From Mangifera indica (Eukaryota; Streptophyta; Magnoliopsida; Sapindales; Anacardiaceae): a stretch of DNA of 64,000 nucleotides. The stretch covers positions 12,346,475 to 12,410,474 of the forward strand of contig NC_058154.1 in NCBI RefSeq assembly GCF_011075055.1. Direction: 5' to 3'. Below the pieces are notes generated by a model, which searched no databases, was not told the DNA's origin, and saw only the letters and a program-made list of their open reading frames with translations. This document shows positions 22,776 to 36,193 of the stretch, piece after piece (within the stretch, counting starts at the first letter, position 1; every line of letters starts with the position of its first letter). The position numbers and the translations under genes are program-made.

Positions 22776-24451
22776 TTACAAGTATTTGATCAAGAGATAG
22801 ATGACAACAACCAGAACAACGATCCCGACTACAGCCAAAAGCATGCACAAACAAGAGCAACCACCCTTCGTCTTTTTATTCAAAATTGCAAGGTTCTTCT
22901 GCACTCGCTGTTTCATAAGGAAGAAAAAAAAGTGTAACTAAATTCAAGCAGAATAGGTCATTTGTCATAGAAAGAGTATAGCTGAAAGAGTATTACCCGT
23001 AAGCGAGAGTCTGTAACATCCACATGTTGGTCTAAGTCATCCTGCACAGAGGACAGCAAGGATGCATAAGATTAATGGTAGCATGACTAATTCCAATTGG
23101 TATAATACCAGAAGAGAGGATCAAATCATACAATAAGTCTTGTGTGCAGATCAAGTTCTTCATTGACTGCCAATGCAATATGTTTTGTACTAATTACCGT
23201 CTCCTCCAGTTTCTCAAGCCCCTCGTCTTGCTCTGCATCATAAAAAGGCTCAAATAAAAAACTCACTCAAAAAAAAAGCTGCACAATGTAACATGTCAAG
23301 ATAAGTAACAGGAAGTCCGGAGTAGTTTGCCTTTCATGATTTGTCGTTGAAGACCAACTAGGCCATGGTTGTCCAAGCCAGTTGTTCTGCTCATGGGATC
23401 AGCTTGCTTAATTTCTGGCCCAAACAAGCTGTCCCTATTGGCAAAATTTGACATGTTCAGAGTAGAAGCCATCTGGGTCAATTTTGATCTCAAATTAGCA
23501 AGCATGTCCTTGCGACGATTCATCTCTTTCTCAGATCTGTGTACTTGCAACCAATAGCATCAAGAAGATTCAAAAACTACAACAACCTAACATTACTTCT
23601 GAAATCATAGCCATCAAGCTCAATCAACTGAAAATTAATGGTGGATATGGAGACTCCTGTTTATAAATTTACCAAGAAACATATATAGTTCTACCAAATG
23701 CAAATGCCATGCAACTCAAAAACCAACACTAGATGGATTTTCTAATCAAAGGGGAAGTATTAATAAGCTGCCTGCATGAACTATTTTTCGCTGTCCTCTT
23801 TCTCTATTTACTATTGAATCAAACCACAGTTTGTTGCAAACATGGAGATAAAGGAAAGGTACCAGTCAGCTTTCAAGACCTATGATTTCACATAGAGCTC
23901 ACCTTTCTTTCTTTCCAGACAAAAATCCAGAAAGAAAAGAATAATCCGACTTCACCCACAACTGGGGGTTTATTTTAAGCATATAAGCAGATGAGACTGC
24001 TGCAAAGTACAATGTAAAGACTGGTTACTTCTTCACAAGCATCTCATCAGAAAGAATTCCCGCACAATACTTTGCAATATAAAGACATGTTACTTCCCAT
24101 ATACATGTACATGAACAAACAGAAATGCATAATCATATCAAAAAGTCACAAGCAAAAGAACCAAACATTGACAAACTAGAACAGATTTCTTTATCGATTT
24201 TGCATAAAGATGAAACCAAATCAGTAAACTTACATGGGCTGCTTTCCAGGAAGCTTAGACAAAAGGGATTGTAAGCTATCAAGCCTAGTCCCCAATATTG
24301 TAATCTTCCTCCTTATAGCAGATGCATGACGCTGAGTTTCAGGCCCTGATGCCGGTAACGAACTCCGTTCTGATATCATGCCACTGATATCATCTGCAAG
24401 TTTTACCGCTTCATTGTATTCCCTTACCCATGAGTCCAATGAAGAAGCCAT
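22776..24451 (-). CDS. SYP51/52: SYP5-family Qc-SNARE (syntaxin of plants 51/52-like)
   Basis: Minus-strand exons 24451-24234, 23536-23331, 23232-23132, 23041-22997 and 22907-22776 give 233 aa, the family length. The conserved N-terminus MASSLDSWVREYNEA and the segment SEKEMNRRKDMLANLRSK are diagnostic. A Qc-SNARE helix spans about residues 143-203, followed by a Cys-rich stretch (207, 209, 211) and a C-terminal membrane anchor (about 210-230). SYP5 proteins act in fusion at the trans-Golgi/prevacuolar compartment and vacuole. Intron 2 uses a GC donor (AAAG|GCAAAC). A 5'-UTR intron is likely from 25021 to 24456. The residue aligning with the ionic zero layer is His171 (NEELDLHTRLI) where Q is expected. 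Identity is strong; SYP51 against SYP52 is not resolvable. Confidence 0.94.
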
Positions 24452-25100
24452 TGAACTAAAACAAAAAATCAGATTAATCATCAGCTGATCTAATTAAAAA
24501 ATGACTTGCACAAAACAAGAAATAACAAAACACTTGGAACCCATTCAATGATGAAAAGGGTGAAATAAAAACCCAAAGAAAAACCAAACAATTGAAGCTT
24601 ACACTATAATTCTAAATTCTACGACTGAATTTTGTAACATTACTATATCTCAAAACTTACCCAATTCTCAGCTTTACTTTTTATCGCAAAATATCATAAT
24701 AAAACCAACAAACTCGCTCAGCATCACAAATTTCCCCTTTAATAACAACAAAATCACATTGATCTAAAAACTTTACTCAAAAAATTCCCATAATTCAACC
24801 TATACTGACCCCAAAACAAACAAAGCTAAATTCTACACAATAGAAAATCAGATTTTGATCAATCGGAACCTCAAAAAATCAATTAATTCCACATTTCCAA
24901 AGAAATAATCAAAACAATTTACCCCGATCACAACCCAAAACCCTAAAGCAAATGAATCATCATCCAATTATGACACGTGACAGAAATCGCACACCTCTTT
25001 TAACGACGACGAATTGATTACCTGATTTTCGCGCGAGCTGCGTATTTTGATTCGTGAATGGGAGAGAGATTGGCGGAGAAATTTTTCGGTGGGAGTGAAA
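24452..25100 (-). other. 5' UTR and leader intron of the SYP5 gene
   Basis: A donor AATCAG|GTAATC at 25022/25021 and an acceptor GTTTTAG at 24456 define a probable intron of 566 nt, placing the first, non-coding exon at about 25022-25100. Leader introns are common in this type of plant gene. The transcription start was not located. Confidence 0.6.
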
Positions 25101-26500
25101 ACGATGTCGTATTAATGAGCTAAGCGACCGGCCAAATGCTTAAAGAGGGCAGTCCTTGTCCGGCCCCAGTCGTCGTTTACGTTACGGGAATTTTATAATT
25201 TATTAATTAAAAGAAAATAAAAAACAATAAAAACTAAAAAATATATATATAACAATTTCACCTCTCAAACACATTTATATTGGCACGAAGTTGCAATTTC
25301 ACTTTCCATATTCGTATTAAAATCACATGACTCCTCACCTTTTCCAAAACCGGTCCGATAGACATAGGGATGCCAACGAGCCAAACTACTAACAAACCAC
25401 TTTAGCTCGGCTTGTATTGAGTTGGGTTCGACTCAATTATTATCAAATAAAATTTAAGTTTGTTGTTGCTTAATTTGATACGCACACGAACTCATAGTTT
25501 AACTTTAATATCATTATCCATAAAAATTTAAAATCTTACACATTTATACTGTTAAAATTTTATTTATTTGCTTTGATTATTTGTGGTTAATTGAATTTTT
25601 TTGATAAGTTAATTGGATAAATTTTTTATTAATAAATATATAAATTATGAGGTTTAATATAATTTTTTGAGTTAATATATACCCAAGTGAGTCAAGCTTG
25701 AACCCATCACTTCTCAAGTTGTCATAGATATTTGTCTTTAAGAGATATAAATTGTAACTAAAATAATATTGAAGAAGCCTCCAAAAATCATTAAGCCTTA
25801 AGTGGCGTTTGCTTTAATATATTAAAAGATTATTCACATAATTTATTTTTTATTATTGATATTAATTTATTTGATAATAAAATAATAAAATATTCTGATA
25901 ATCTTTTATAACTAATAATGATGTGATAGTAATATAAAAGGTAATCTAATTATCACCTCCACTTTAAATATTTAAAAATTATGAACTTAATCGTAATTTT
26001 ATTATAATTATATTTTTATTTATTAATTTTTATAAGAAAAATAACTTTTCTTTCAATTATTATAACCATTAATATAAAAAATATTTTACAATAATTAAAA
26101 ATATTTATATAAAATAACTTTACTTTTGATTATTATTTTTTTATAAAATAATAATAATACACTTTATTTTTTATTAAAAATATTTATATAAAATAATAAT
26201 TATTTATACTTATTAAATTTAATCAAATATAATAACTGGTTAGATTAAGTGTCTTTTTTACTTTTTTGATTAATGGAATCAACAAACGGGTATAAAAATA
26301 GGTTTTCCAAATTTAAAGGGTTAGATGAATTTCATTAAAGTTTGGGTGGGACATGGTTATTTGGGCAACTTAAAATCCCCGAATCTTTTTCGTTCTCCAT
26401 AGTGAACCGTTCGGATAAACCGGTACATCTCTGAAAACCGAAACGGTTCACACAACAGACCGTACAAATTAAATTCTAAATAAACCCTTTCTATCTCTCT
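25100..26500. other. Divergent intergenic region between SYP5 and the PHD gene
   Basis: Contains a decayed CGAGCC/TTGAGC inverted-repeat remnant at about 25,370-25,740 and an AT-rich stretch (25,790-26,290) starting GTGGCGTTTGCTTTAATAT, which looks like a MITE but whose ends I could not define. It must also hold both promoters; no motif is clear enough to annotate. Confidence 0.45.
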
Positions 26501-26588
26501 TACTGCCGCCTAAAACATCTCTCTTTGCAGGCTCCACGAAAACGGCATCGTTTCATGAACTTGAAACTCTGTAACCCAACCCGATTCA

Positions 26589-29500
26589 ATGGATCCAACA
26601 CCAACAACGCGAAGTGTTGCACCAAACGAACCGTTGAGCACCGACCTACAAGTCTCCGCAACAACAAAACCGCTCGACAAAAGAGCGGCAGAGAACGCAG
26701 AGTCTCAAGAGTTAGTGGCAATGAAGTCTCCCAAGAAGGCGCGAATTGGCGCCGAGAAGGAGGCGAAGCGAGTGGCGGAGATCGTGCTGGTGTTGTCGGC
26801 GATGTGGCGGATGAGAGGCGGAGGAAAGGGACCGACGGAGGCTGAGCTCCGGCTCATGGCGGAAGCGAGAGAGAAGCTGGTGGAGATGTGTGAGGACCTG
26901 GCGCCGAGAGACATTGTGGCGAGAGATGCAATTGTGGGATTAATTGAAGACTTGGGGCTTAATGGTAGAATTAAGGAACAGAGATTAGGGTTTCGTGGGC
27001 AGCGGTTGAGTATTAAGGAGAAGCTTGAGATTACTAAGAAAAAGGTAATAAAAGGTTCTGAAATTCGTGTGTCTGTTTTAGTTTTCGTTAATTTTGTTAT
27101 TTACTGTGCTATTTTGCGTGTCTAGTTTCAATTCAATTGAGAATTAAGGAGAAGCTTGAGCTTACTTAGAGGATGGTAATAAAGTTTGGGGTTTTTCTTT
27201 TTTTTATTCCAGGCAATGTTTTCATTATTGCACCGGATATTGATTCAATAGAGAGCGGTCTGGTCCAACTGGTGGTTGGACTGGTTAACTGTCAGTTGGA
27301 TCAATTAATTATTAAAAATAATATTCAAAATAATATTGTATAATTTACTATTAAATATATAATATGAAATAATTTGGTATTAAACTAAATTTAGTTTAAT
27401 GTTATACATGTTTAAAATTGATAGATGAGGTCTTGGATTCAATTAATAACAAATTTCTCATTTAAAAAAATTATTTTTTATGTTAATTGAGTTAAACCCG
27501 GTTTTTTACTTGGTCTAATTGGACTATTCAAACTTACTCAGGTTCAAAGCGGTTTAACTCTATAAATAGTTTTCAAGTGAAGCAAAACCGTTTTAGTTAG
27601 TGAATCCCGGTTCAACCGGTCAGACAAGCCGATTAGATCTGGTTTGCAAAACCATGATTCTAGGGTATTTGAAATCCTGGGTGGGTATTAATGTTGGCTA
27701 ATTTTGTCGCATAATATGTTCTTTATGTGTTTAACTTACTGAGTATTATGAAGAAGTTTGAGTTTACCGAGAGAAAGGTTATAAAGATTAAGGGGTTTTT
27801 GCTTTTGTGATTTTGTGGCATTTGAAGCATTTGAAATAGTGGGTTGGGTTTAGTTTTGGGTAATTCTTAGCATTAATGGACATGAATTTGATGAGAGGAA
27901 GTATGTGATGGTTCCGTTGTTGGCTTTGTGCTTTTGATTGGGTAGAATTCTCAGTTTGGTTCTAATTTTGTGTTTTTTTATGAAATATGTTGAAATTGAG
28001 TATTTTCTGTCTTTAGTGATGTGAAAACTTGGAGAGAGAAACTATGTTTTGTTGATGTGGACTGGGTTTATGTGATTATTACATGGAATTTTTATGATTT
28101 TATAACCTAGTTTGCGTTTACTTTTGATTCAAATAATAATTCTTACTCAATTGAGTATTTGCTTTTCAAGCAATCTTTGCTGGTATTTGTTTCATGGATT
28201 TGAAACTATAGATCAAGCATTGATATTACACTGATTTTGTTATGAGAGCTTAGCTAGAGATAATAATTGTAATTTTTTTTCATTGATCAACCTGCTTGAA
28301 GGTTTCTTGGGAAAAGAGAACATTGATTCCAGCTTTACTGGTGACTTATAAATCTAGAAACCTTTCTTGATAGTTTGTGTATAGGAAATAGTCTGAGAAA
28401 ATAGAGCCCATAAGTCTTCTGTGTCCCAGAACTAATAATTGTTTCTCTTTTTGACTGGAGTATGCTGAAATTACTACTTTAGCATGTTATATAACGACAC
28501 ATCGTATTTTGAACTGAGATTTCGTTTTTTTTAAATCTAGATAGAAGACTCCAAAAAATTCTCAGCACAACCTACTACATATGCTTCTCAACCTCACACG
28601 TCGCAGACAGGTTTTGGTGCAACAGCTGATAGCCGTGGGGTATCAAATACTGTTCGTATTTTCTCATCAGATAAATCAGGTCTTTCTCCAGCAATGCACT
28701 CTGGAGGCTTCCCAGCTTCATCACCTCATGTCCATGTTTCTGCTGGAACTTCTACACATCTACACTTGCCCACCAGTGACGTTAGAACACCTACAATTTC
28801 TACTGGCAGCCATTTAGGAAGGGATTCATCTTCTTCAGCAATGCCTAGGATTGAGAGACCGCAAATTAGATTGGATGGGGGATCAAATGGGTCTTCTTAT
28901 GTATCCCAAGTACAAGGTAATTCCCTCCTGTCTTTTCTGCAGTCACAAATAATGGTTGAAGAACTAATTGTGCTCTGTATAAATTGATTTGTAACTTCTA
29001 AGCCTTATTTGCATTTTATTGTTCAGAAGTTGTGAGGCTATCAAATTTTGGATGGCTGTTCTTCATATATTGCTTGACCAATTGAGAGTAAAAACATTTT
29101 TTATTTTGTCAAAGTCAGATTAGGAAGAACAGATGATGAAATTTTCAGGATACCCTGCTAACTTGTTCTGTATTTCAGTGCATCAGTTTTATTTTCCTTC
29201 GTTTAATTTAAACTGGAACTGTTTGCTTTAAACTTTTATTGGTTCTCCTTCATTATGATCGAACTTACATAAAATTATTAGTCATAGCAGCAAATACTTC
29301 TTCAAATCACATGGTGAATGCTCCAACTTGGACTGTGCATCCCCAATCTGCCTCATCAGCCAAACCTGGACCAGAAAACAAGGTGCAAAATCTTTATCCT
29401 ATCAGGATTGACGGAACTGCTGATCTGTCACGGACAGCTCCTCAAGCAGCTAGAGATCAAACATTTAGACCATTCATGACTCAAACTGCATCTGGAAACT

Positions 29501-31321
29501 TGCCCAGTATACATCAGCCTCCACAAGCTGTTAATACTGTTCAAGCTCAACAATCTAGCAACGGTCACAGTGAAATTGCTAAGATTGTTCAGAAGTTACT
29601 GCATCCAAAGCTTCCTGAGCATCCCACGTGGACCCCTCCTTCAAGAGAATATATGAACAAGGCTTTGACTTGCCAAATGTGCAAACTTACTGTCAATGAG
29701 GTGGAAACTATCGTTCTTTGTGATGCTTGTGAGAAAGGATTTCACTTGAAATGCCTACAACTGAATAATCAGAAGGGAATCCCTAGGGGTGGTGAGTGGC
29801 ATTGTTTGAATTGCTTGAAATTAAGCAATGGAAAACCTTTGCCCCCTAAATATGGTCGTGTCATGAGAAGTATAAATGCACCAAAAATGCCCTCAAACAC
29901 ATCTGTATTTCAGTCATCTCCAGAGAAGAAAGTAGGATCTACAGATCTGAAGGTCAATCAGCAGAAGCTAATGCGAAATGGAAGCTCCACTGGGTCTGGT
30001 TCTATAGGTAGCAACACTGTTGAATTGGCTCCTAGTTCAAAAATTCAAAATACTAGTACAACACAAGGCAGTAATTTCTTATCAGGTGCAAAAGGTACAG
30101 ATCAGGAAACCTCTTCTGGTACTTGCCCAAATAACACAACAAAATCTTCGGGAGCTATTTTGAATCCGCCATCTGTTGAGTCAAGTGAACAGTTAACCCA
30201 ACCCACCCAAGTATGTGAATCATCTACACAATTAGAGAAATTGCCTTCGGCTTCAAAATCAAAGTTTCCTGATATATTATCAGAGCCAACAGATTATCAT
30301 TCATATTATCTACAACCTGCACATGATTCACAAGTTATTCGTACAGATCTTCCCAGCTGTGCTGAAGTTTCTTTTGAGAATTTTCATGACGGCAACTCTA
30401 TGGTTAAGCAAGATGGGAAAGATATTGCACAGAGAAATCCTCTTGATAGTTCTGGGGTTTCTTCTGATTTATTGCACAATGTGGAATGGATTGGTGACGT
30501 ACTTCAGACTGTGGATGAGAAAAAATTTTATGAGTACTGTACCATTGGGGGAATAATGTATAAAGTGCAGGATCATGCGCTTTTGCAGTTTAATCATGGC
30601 AAAACAATGCCATCAAAGCTTCAGGCAAGTGTTGATCAAGCATTCCTAAAATTTTCTATCACTTATGCAAATTCTTTAGAAATAAATTTACTTTCCAGTT
30701 TTTAATGTGGTAAAGTTTTGATTTCTCTTGTAGGCCATGTGGGAGGATACTAGAAATGGGTCAAAGTGGGTTAAGGTACATAGGTGTTTCTTTCCTGGTG
30801 ACTTGCCAGAGGCTGTTGGCCGCCCATGTGCCCCTGAAAGTAGCGAGGTGATTTTTCTAGACCTTTTTATGTAATTGCACATTGTCTGCTTGTTCACTGG
30901 GTGAGAGGTGAGGGAGGGTGAGAGGTTGCTTGATAGCTTCCCTTTCTTGGATTGGAATTTGTATATACTTTCTGTTAACTATTTAATTTAGTTTGCATTT
31001 TAACTCACTGCTTCTATGCTACAGCTCTATGACTCTAATAGTGAGAATACTATGATGGCGGGCTTGATTGAAGGTCCATGCGAAGTTCTCACTTCTCGGA
31101 AGTTTAAGGAAGAGAATGAAAGACTCAGTCATTTAGGAATTGAGGCAGATAATGGAAGACAGCCAATATTCCTGTGCAAGTATGGATTTTTTATTCTATT
31201 CACTATATACAGGCTGGAAATGAATTCACTTGCCTGAGCTTTTTCTGATGTCTGAGCATTTTTCTGCTGCAGATGGTTTTATGATGAAGTGAAAGGGGTA
31301 TTTCGGCCTGTATCTGATTGA
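26589..31321 (+). CDS. PHD-finger protein with BAH-like C-terminal domain
   Basis: Exons 26589-27044, 28541-28916, 29282-30624, 30734-30847, 31025-31179 and 31273-31321 give 830 aa. A helical, charged N-terminus (residues 40-152) is followed by a long Ser/Gln/Pro-rich region. A C4HC3 PHD zinc finger lies at residues 408-455 (CQMC, LCDACEKGFHLKC, WHCLNC). After another Ser/Thr-rich stretch comes a C-terminal module (about 710-830; EWIGDVLQTVDEKKFYEY, MYKVQDHALLQ, WVKVHRCFFPGDLP, FLCKWFYDE) that resembles a BAH domain. PHD and BAH modules read histone tails, so a nuclear chromatin role is inferred. It resembles an Arabidopsis PHD protein I recall as At3g20280. Intron 3 has a perfect GC donor (CAG|GCAAGT). 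The exon 3 acceptor has three in-frame AGs. The N-terminal start and the long intron 1 are the least certain parts. Confidence 0.85.
27213..27660. mobile_element. MITE-like inverted-repeat element in PHD gene intron 1
   Basis: The left end is GGCAATGTTTTCATTATTGC, with GGTCTGGTCCAACTGGTGG inside. The right side has CGGTTCAACCGGTCAGAC and GCAAAACCATGATTC. The inverted TGGTT/GGTTCAACC words resemble the element at 3021-3398. Non-coding. Confidence 0.4.
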
Positions 31322-31329
31322 TCTAGTTG

Positions 31330-34300
31330 AGCACCTAGTTTAGTCAACATTTGTTATTGTCTTTTGTTGTGGCAACACTCAACATCATCAATGTTCATTT
31401 TTGTTCAGGTATGTACCCGTTGATTTTGTTTTCATATTACTTTCAAACACTTCTATTTTCCTTATGATTCAGAGAAATTTTATAAAGGGGCACACTTTAC
31501 CTGAATCATTATCTGTTTTGGTATGTTTGTGATGAAACAGCAATTGGAAAACGGGTGATCTAAATTTTTGACGAGGGAGCTCTTTCCTTGTACCATATGT
31601 AGCTGTAGCTTTAGTCTGTATGATCTCCCATTGGCAGTTTACGTTGTATTCTTTTATACCCCATTTTTTATCTTTGAGACTTGTTGTGAACTATGGTTGG
31701 GTAATTTATAAAGATGATATTTCTGCTGTTCCTCTAGATTCTTTTTAGTGATTCCATTTCCAAACTTCATCTGTCTACTTGAAGTCATGTTCATTTCAGA
31801 TGTGATTAAATGTCACAGATTTTGATACCATTATCCCTTTCAGATAATGTCATTGTGCTTGGTTCCTTTCTTCAATTGAATTGAACTCCAGCCATTGAAA
31901 CATCACAAAGGTCACCATTTTTGTGCGGTTATGAGTATTTTTATGATCTCTCAAGTGGCTGAAATGTTGTAAAATAGTTGAATCTTTCATTTTCTTGAGG
32001 TCTGTTGAAAATTGTATAATTCAGGTTACTGATTGCTCAGAACTAAATAATGTAGCAGCAGTGGTAACCACTCCCTTGTGCTTTCGGTCACTTCCTCAAA
32101 TGGACTTTCAATGAATAAACAATGGATGGATATGAACAGGTACTAATAGATTGATGTAGCATCATATGATACACCCAATCATATGATGACATGTCAACCG
32201 TTAGTACCCGTTAATATCCATCTATCAATACATGTAGTATTATTCTAATTAATGTTCTCTTGATACCCTCAATTGAACAATGTCAGTTTTTAATATTGTT
32301 CAAAACCCAGAATTTTATGGCAATACCCAATTTCCAATACCTCTAAGATGAAGTTGCTGCTCCATCTAGGGGCAAATAGCCCAACGTTTTAAATTGTTTG
32401 GTTGCTTCTGATTGATCCCATTTTGCATTAACTTCTGAGTGTTTCTTGGCACTCACTTGTATAAATTCTACCTTGTGATCCCATCAATCTTCAGCTGAAA
32501 ATTAGGTTTATCAGTTGGAAATTCTACATTAAAATAATCACACTATTGAGTAGAGGTCAGAAACCTAGTAAATGTTTCTTCTTAGTCCATTTTAATTTGT
32601 GATGAATTTATCTTTCTGTCCTCACTATTCCCAACCTAGGTTGAGCTTTGGCTGACCTGTCTGAGGCAAACCATTACTGGGCTTGAATAATTACAGGAAA
32701 GTTGTTCCTTTCAGCTCCTGCAAAAACCATGCTTTGGGATTGGGGTCCATTGCCAAATTAATGCTAATATTCAAATGGGATCCTTCAATTATGTCACACA
32801 CATGAGTTGAATTTCGCTTTTGAGTGGGAGTATTGTCAATTGTCAACATTGTAATTTTCAAAAGGTTAACATTTTTCCAAAAGCAAAAGACAAGACAGAC
32901 TTCTTTAATTTGTCTAAGATTTCAATTCAAACTTCAAACCGTTACTTCCATATGTGAAAGTTTGCATCCTAGAGAATTATACTAAACCTTGGTGGAATTT
33001 GGTGTTAAGTATATGGAAAGTTGTTAGCTATTAAAAATTAATATTAGTGGAGAATAGAGTTATATATACAACTTATTGTCTTATGAAGTGCGAAGGATGG
33101 TGACGAGTTCCAATGTGATAGGAGTGTAATTATTTTTAAAATTGAGACGAGTAATTCTCTAATAATAAGAAACTATCATTTAATGTCAGGTAAATTGTAG
33201 AAGTCACAATAGATATGAACCATTATTTTATATTCATGGCTTCCAAAAGAAATTCTATTATGTGCAAGCTTTCCTCTAGAGCTACAAGCTAAAATGACAT
33301 TTGTCAATTAGTTACTGATTATCCCCATGAACATCGCACATGTGAGTTTGACTGAAAAGGAATTTTGATCACATAACATCCTTAATCAAGTCTTCTAATT
33401 TCATCCTCTAGCACCCATTCAAATAATAACCAAAAACCCTTTTCATAAAATCAGATTTTCTTCTACTCTTTTAAAATAGGTCTGAAAATTGGAGTGAACA
33501 CCAACTTTCGACACATTAACAAACAAGCATTATTGTAATATCTACAAATAAATCTTAATTAATAAACTATGAAAAATATATAATCATCTTATATCGTTTG
33601 TGAATAATAAAATAATATTAATTAAATAGTATATAAACTCTTAAACTATGAAAACGTATTTTAATCTATGAATCCCATTAGCGGAACAGTGACAAACTGT
33701 CGGTACAATTATACATAAATGTGTTGGTCCAAACAAGATGAAAAGATTACTAGACAAAACATAACAATAGCTTTATGCTTATCCATCTTCACTTTTTTGA
33801 CCATTCCACCATTACTGATAGCTTCTCTTTAACTACCCAGAAAACAAAACAACTTTATTTATATATTTTTTTCACTTTTATCAAAGAACAAAACATGGTG
33901 AAGCTCTTTCATTATTTTTTTACTTTCAGTTTTTGAACATGGCAAACGGTCCCCATATAACTTTTCTTTTTAGTTGGTAAGAAGGAAACTCACTTAAGTT
34001 AGACTATTATTCTAGAGTTGAATCAATTAAATATCAAACTCAACAAACTTCAAATTTAATAATCGATTTCGTAATTATTAAATTAGATAAATTAAGAGTT
34101 TAATCTTGATATATTTTTAAAAGAGACTTAAAGTTATACTCTTTTATATATAAAGTCTCCTTTTTTATCACTCAAATTATCAATCGAAAGTGTCCCTATA
34201 TAATTTACTCAAAGGAGAAGACTGTACGTACTTAATATTATAGATTTTGCATGGATTTCTTTTAGTAAACCCTAGTTTTACTAGCTTTGTAGCTGCGACC

Positions 34301-34540
34301 CCTCCACCATCGAAGTCTTAAACTGGCCGTGATAGTCGCCGGTTCATCTGAAACTCTGCCTTTCTTCACCTTTGTCTTCTTCTTAATTAATAATTAACTT
34401 TAATCTTTAATTATATGTATGACTTCTGGTTCTTCAACTAACTACCCAACTATTCATATTTAAATTTTACAGACAAGATCCCAGGTCTTTAGATTATTGG
34501 TTAAAGGTTTCAAAAATAAATTAAAGAGAGATTACTAGGA
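31330..34540. other. Downstream of the PHD gene, no gene seen
   Basis: The first few hundred bases are probable 3' UTR. A CAG|GTATGT donor near 31408 and an ACAG acceptor near 31540 could form a 3'-UTR intron. The segment 32,140-32,250 holds a short inverted repeat (GTACTAATAGATTGATG and its partner near 32,220). Otherwise AT-rich non-coding DNA. Confidence 0.45.
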
Positions 34541-34546
34541 AAATGG

Positions 34547-35008
34547 TTAGAGTTAGATACAAATTGAACTGAGTTGGATCAACCTTTTGTTTGAGTTTGA
34601 TTTGAATAAAAAATAACTCAGTTCGAGTCTGCGAGTCAACATCAAAGGTGGTTTAAGTTTAATTCGATTGAAAAGATTTTGTTTTAATTTGGTTTAAGTT
34701 TGACTCAAATTTATAATTTAAATTTATAATTTGAATATGTGGCTCAGATATATGGTTCGAATTTTTAACTCATTAACAAAACGACATTGTTTAACAATAC
34801 TTAATATAATTTGAATTAAATCACGAGTCAAGTTTAAACTGGATCGAGTTGTCTACCTAACTCACAAGCCAAACTCTTTTTAAATTGAATTCGGTTTGAT
34901 TTCAAATGAATCAAATTTTCTAACTCAAACTCAATTCAAATTTAAACTGAGTTGATCAAATTAAACCAGGTTTTGAGTCCAACTTAGCTCAGTTCGGTTC
35001 ATCACTAA
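34547..35008. mobile_element. Degenerate inverted-repeat element at the left edge of the big duplication
   Basis: The left end TTAGAGTTAGATACAAATTG and the right end (reverse complement TTAGTGATGAACCGAACTGA) share TTAG...GAACTGAG. The interior is full of TTTGAGTTTGA/TCAAACTCAA words around AAACGACATTGTTT, so it belongs to the same broad group as 17389-17726. The duplication breakpoint falls inside it: only its part right of about 34,653 reappears, at 45,455-45,806. Confidence 0.5.
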
Positions 35009-36119
35009 TAATGGTGGTAGTCATCCTTAGATAAAAATTAGATGGGTCAAAAGTAAAATATATGACCAATTAAAATATAATAAAATTTAAGAATAATTAT
35101 TGTAAAAAATTAAGGGTTATATTATTATTTTTTATGTATTTAAATTAATAATTTTTCAAATTCAAGAGGATCAACTGGGCTTCCCTTGGATCCGCCATTG
35201 AATAGTATTGGCATGAAAATTTTGTCTGTCTTAATTATGGATATGGTTAGCAAAATTGGACCAAATCTACTAGCATCATTCAAGTTTGACGAATTGAAAA
35301 GGTCAATGGACTATTTCTCACCTAAGGGTCGATGTTTTTTCAAGTATTATTTCTTTAATTTTAAAAATTTTAAATACTCATCTATGAATAATTAAATTTA
35401 ACGAAACTCTAATATTTAAAATTTTATATCTTTTTTTCCTTTAAATGTTAAAAATTAAATAACAATTTGAGTCTGACCGAGCCCAGATCTCATCCATCTT
35501 ATAATAATAATGGCTACAAAACATGTTATGCCGATCGGATACAAACAGTTGTCATAATCCATTTTTTATTATTACTAATTTTTCTTATGTTAATTTTGTC
35601 CTTTCTAATTAGAAGCTTGCAAAGACTTGGCTATGGTATTGTAAATTGTAATTAAATTTTGTATTTTATATTTTTATTGTTTATTTTTTCATGTAATTGA
35701 AGATACACGAGAGTTTTCCGTTAATATAGATATATCAAAAGATGTAAATATGTACATTTAAATCTCTAAAGAGATTAATTTAATAACTCATCGTTAAAAT
35801 CTTTCACTTCAATATAAACATATCAAAAATATTAGTGTATACACTCAAGTCTATTCACTATAGTATAAGAGTCAAATCTAAATCCTAAAACTTCAGGTTT
35901 GAGATTTCACACATTCATGAGCTCTGAAACCAAACATTACAATAAATGTTATAACAGGAGAGGATTCAAATTCAAAACATATGTACCGACTGTTGGACAT
36001 GAGTTTACGTAAATAAAACTTCCACTTTTTTTTTTTCGAATAAAATTATATATATTTATTTTTGGTATACATAAGATAAGACTCTATATTATTCATTTAA
36101 TATTTTCCTCTCTTCTCTT

Positions 36120-36127
36120 TATATAAA
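36120..36127 (+). promoter_or_regulatory. IAMT1: Candidate TATA box of IAMT1-A
   Basis: TATATAAA in CTCTTTATATAAATTC, 74 bases upstream of the ATG at 36194. The same motif lies at the same place in copy B. Confidence 0.65.
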
Positions 36128-36193
36128 TTCAACTCTCCCTCACCTCTCTTCTACTCAAACACACTAGAAATTACTTTAACTGTAGCTAGGAAA

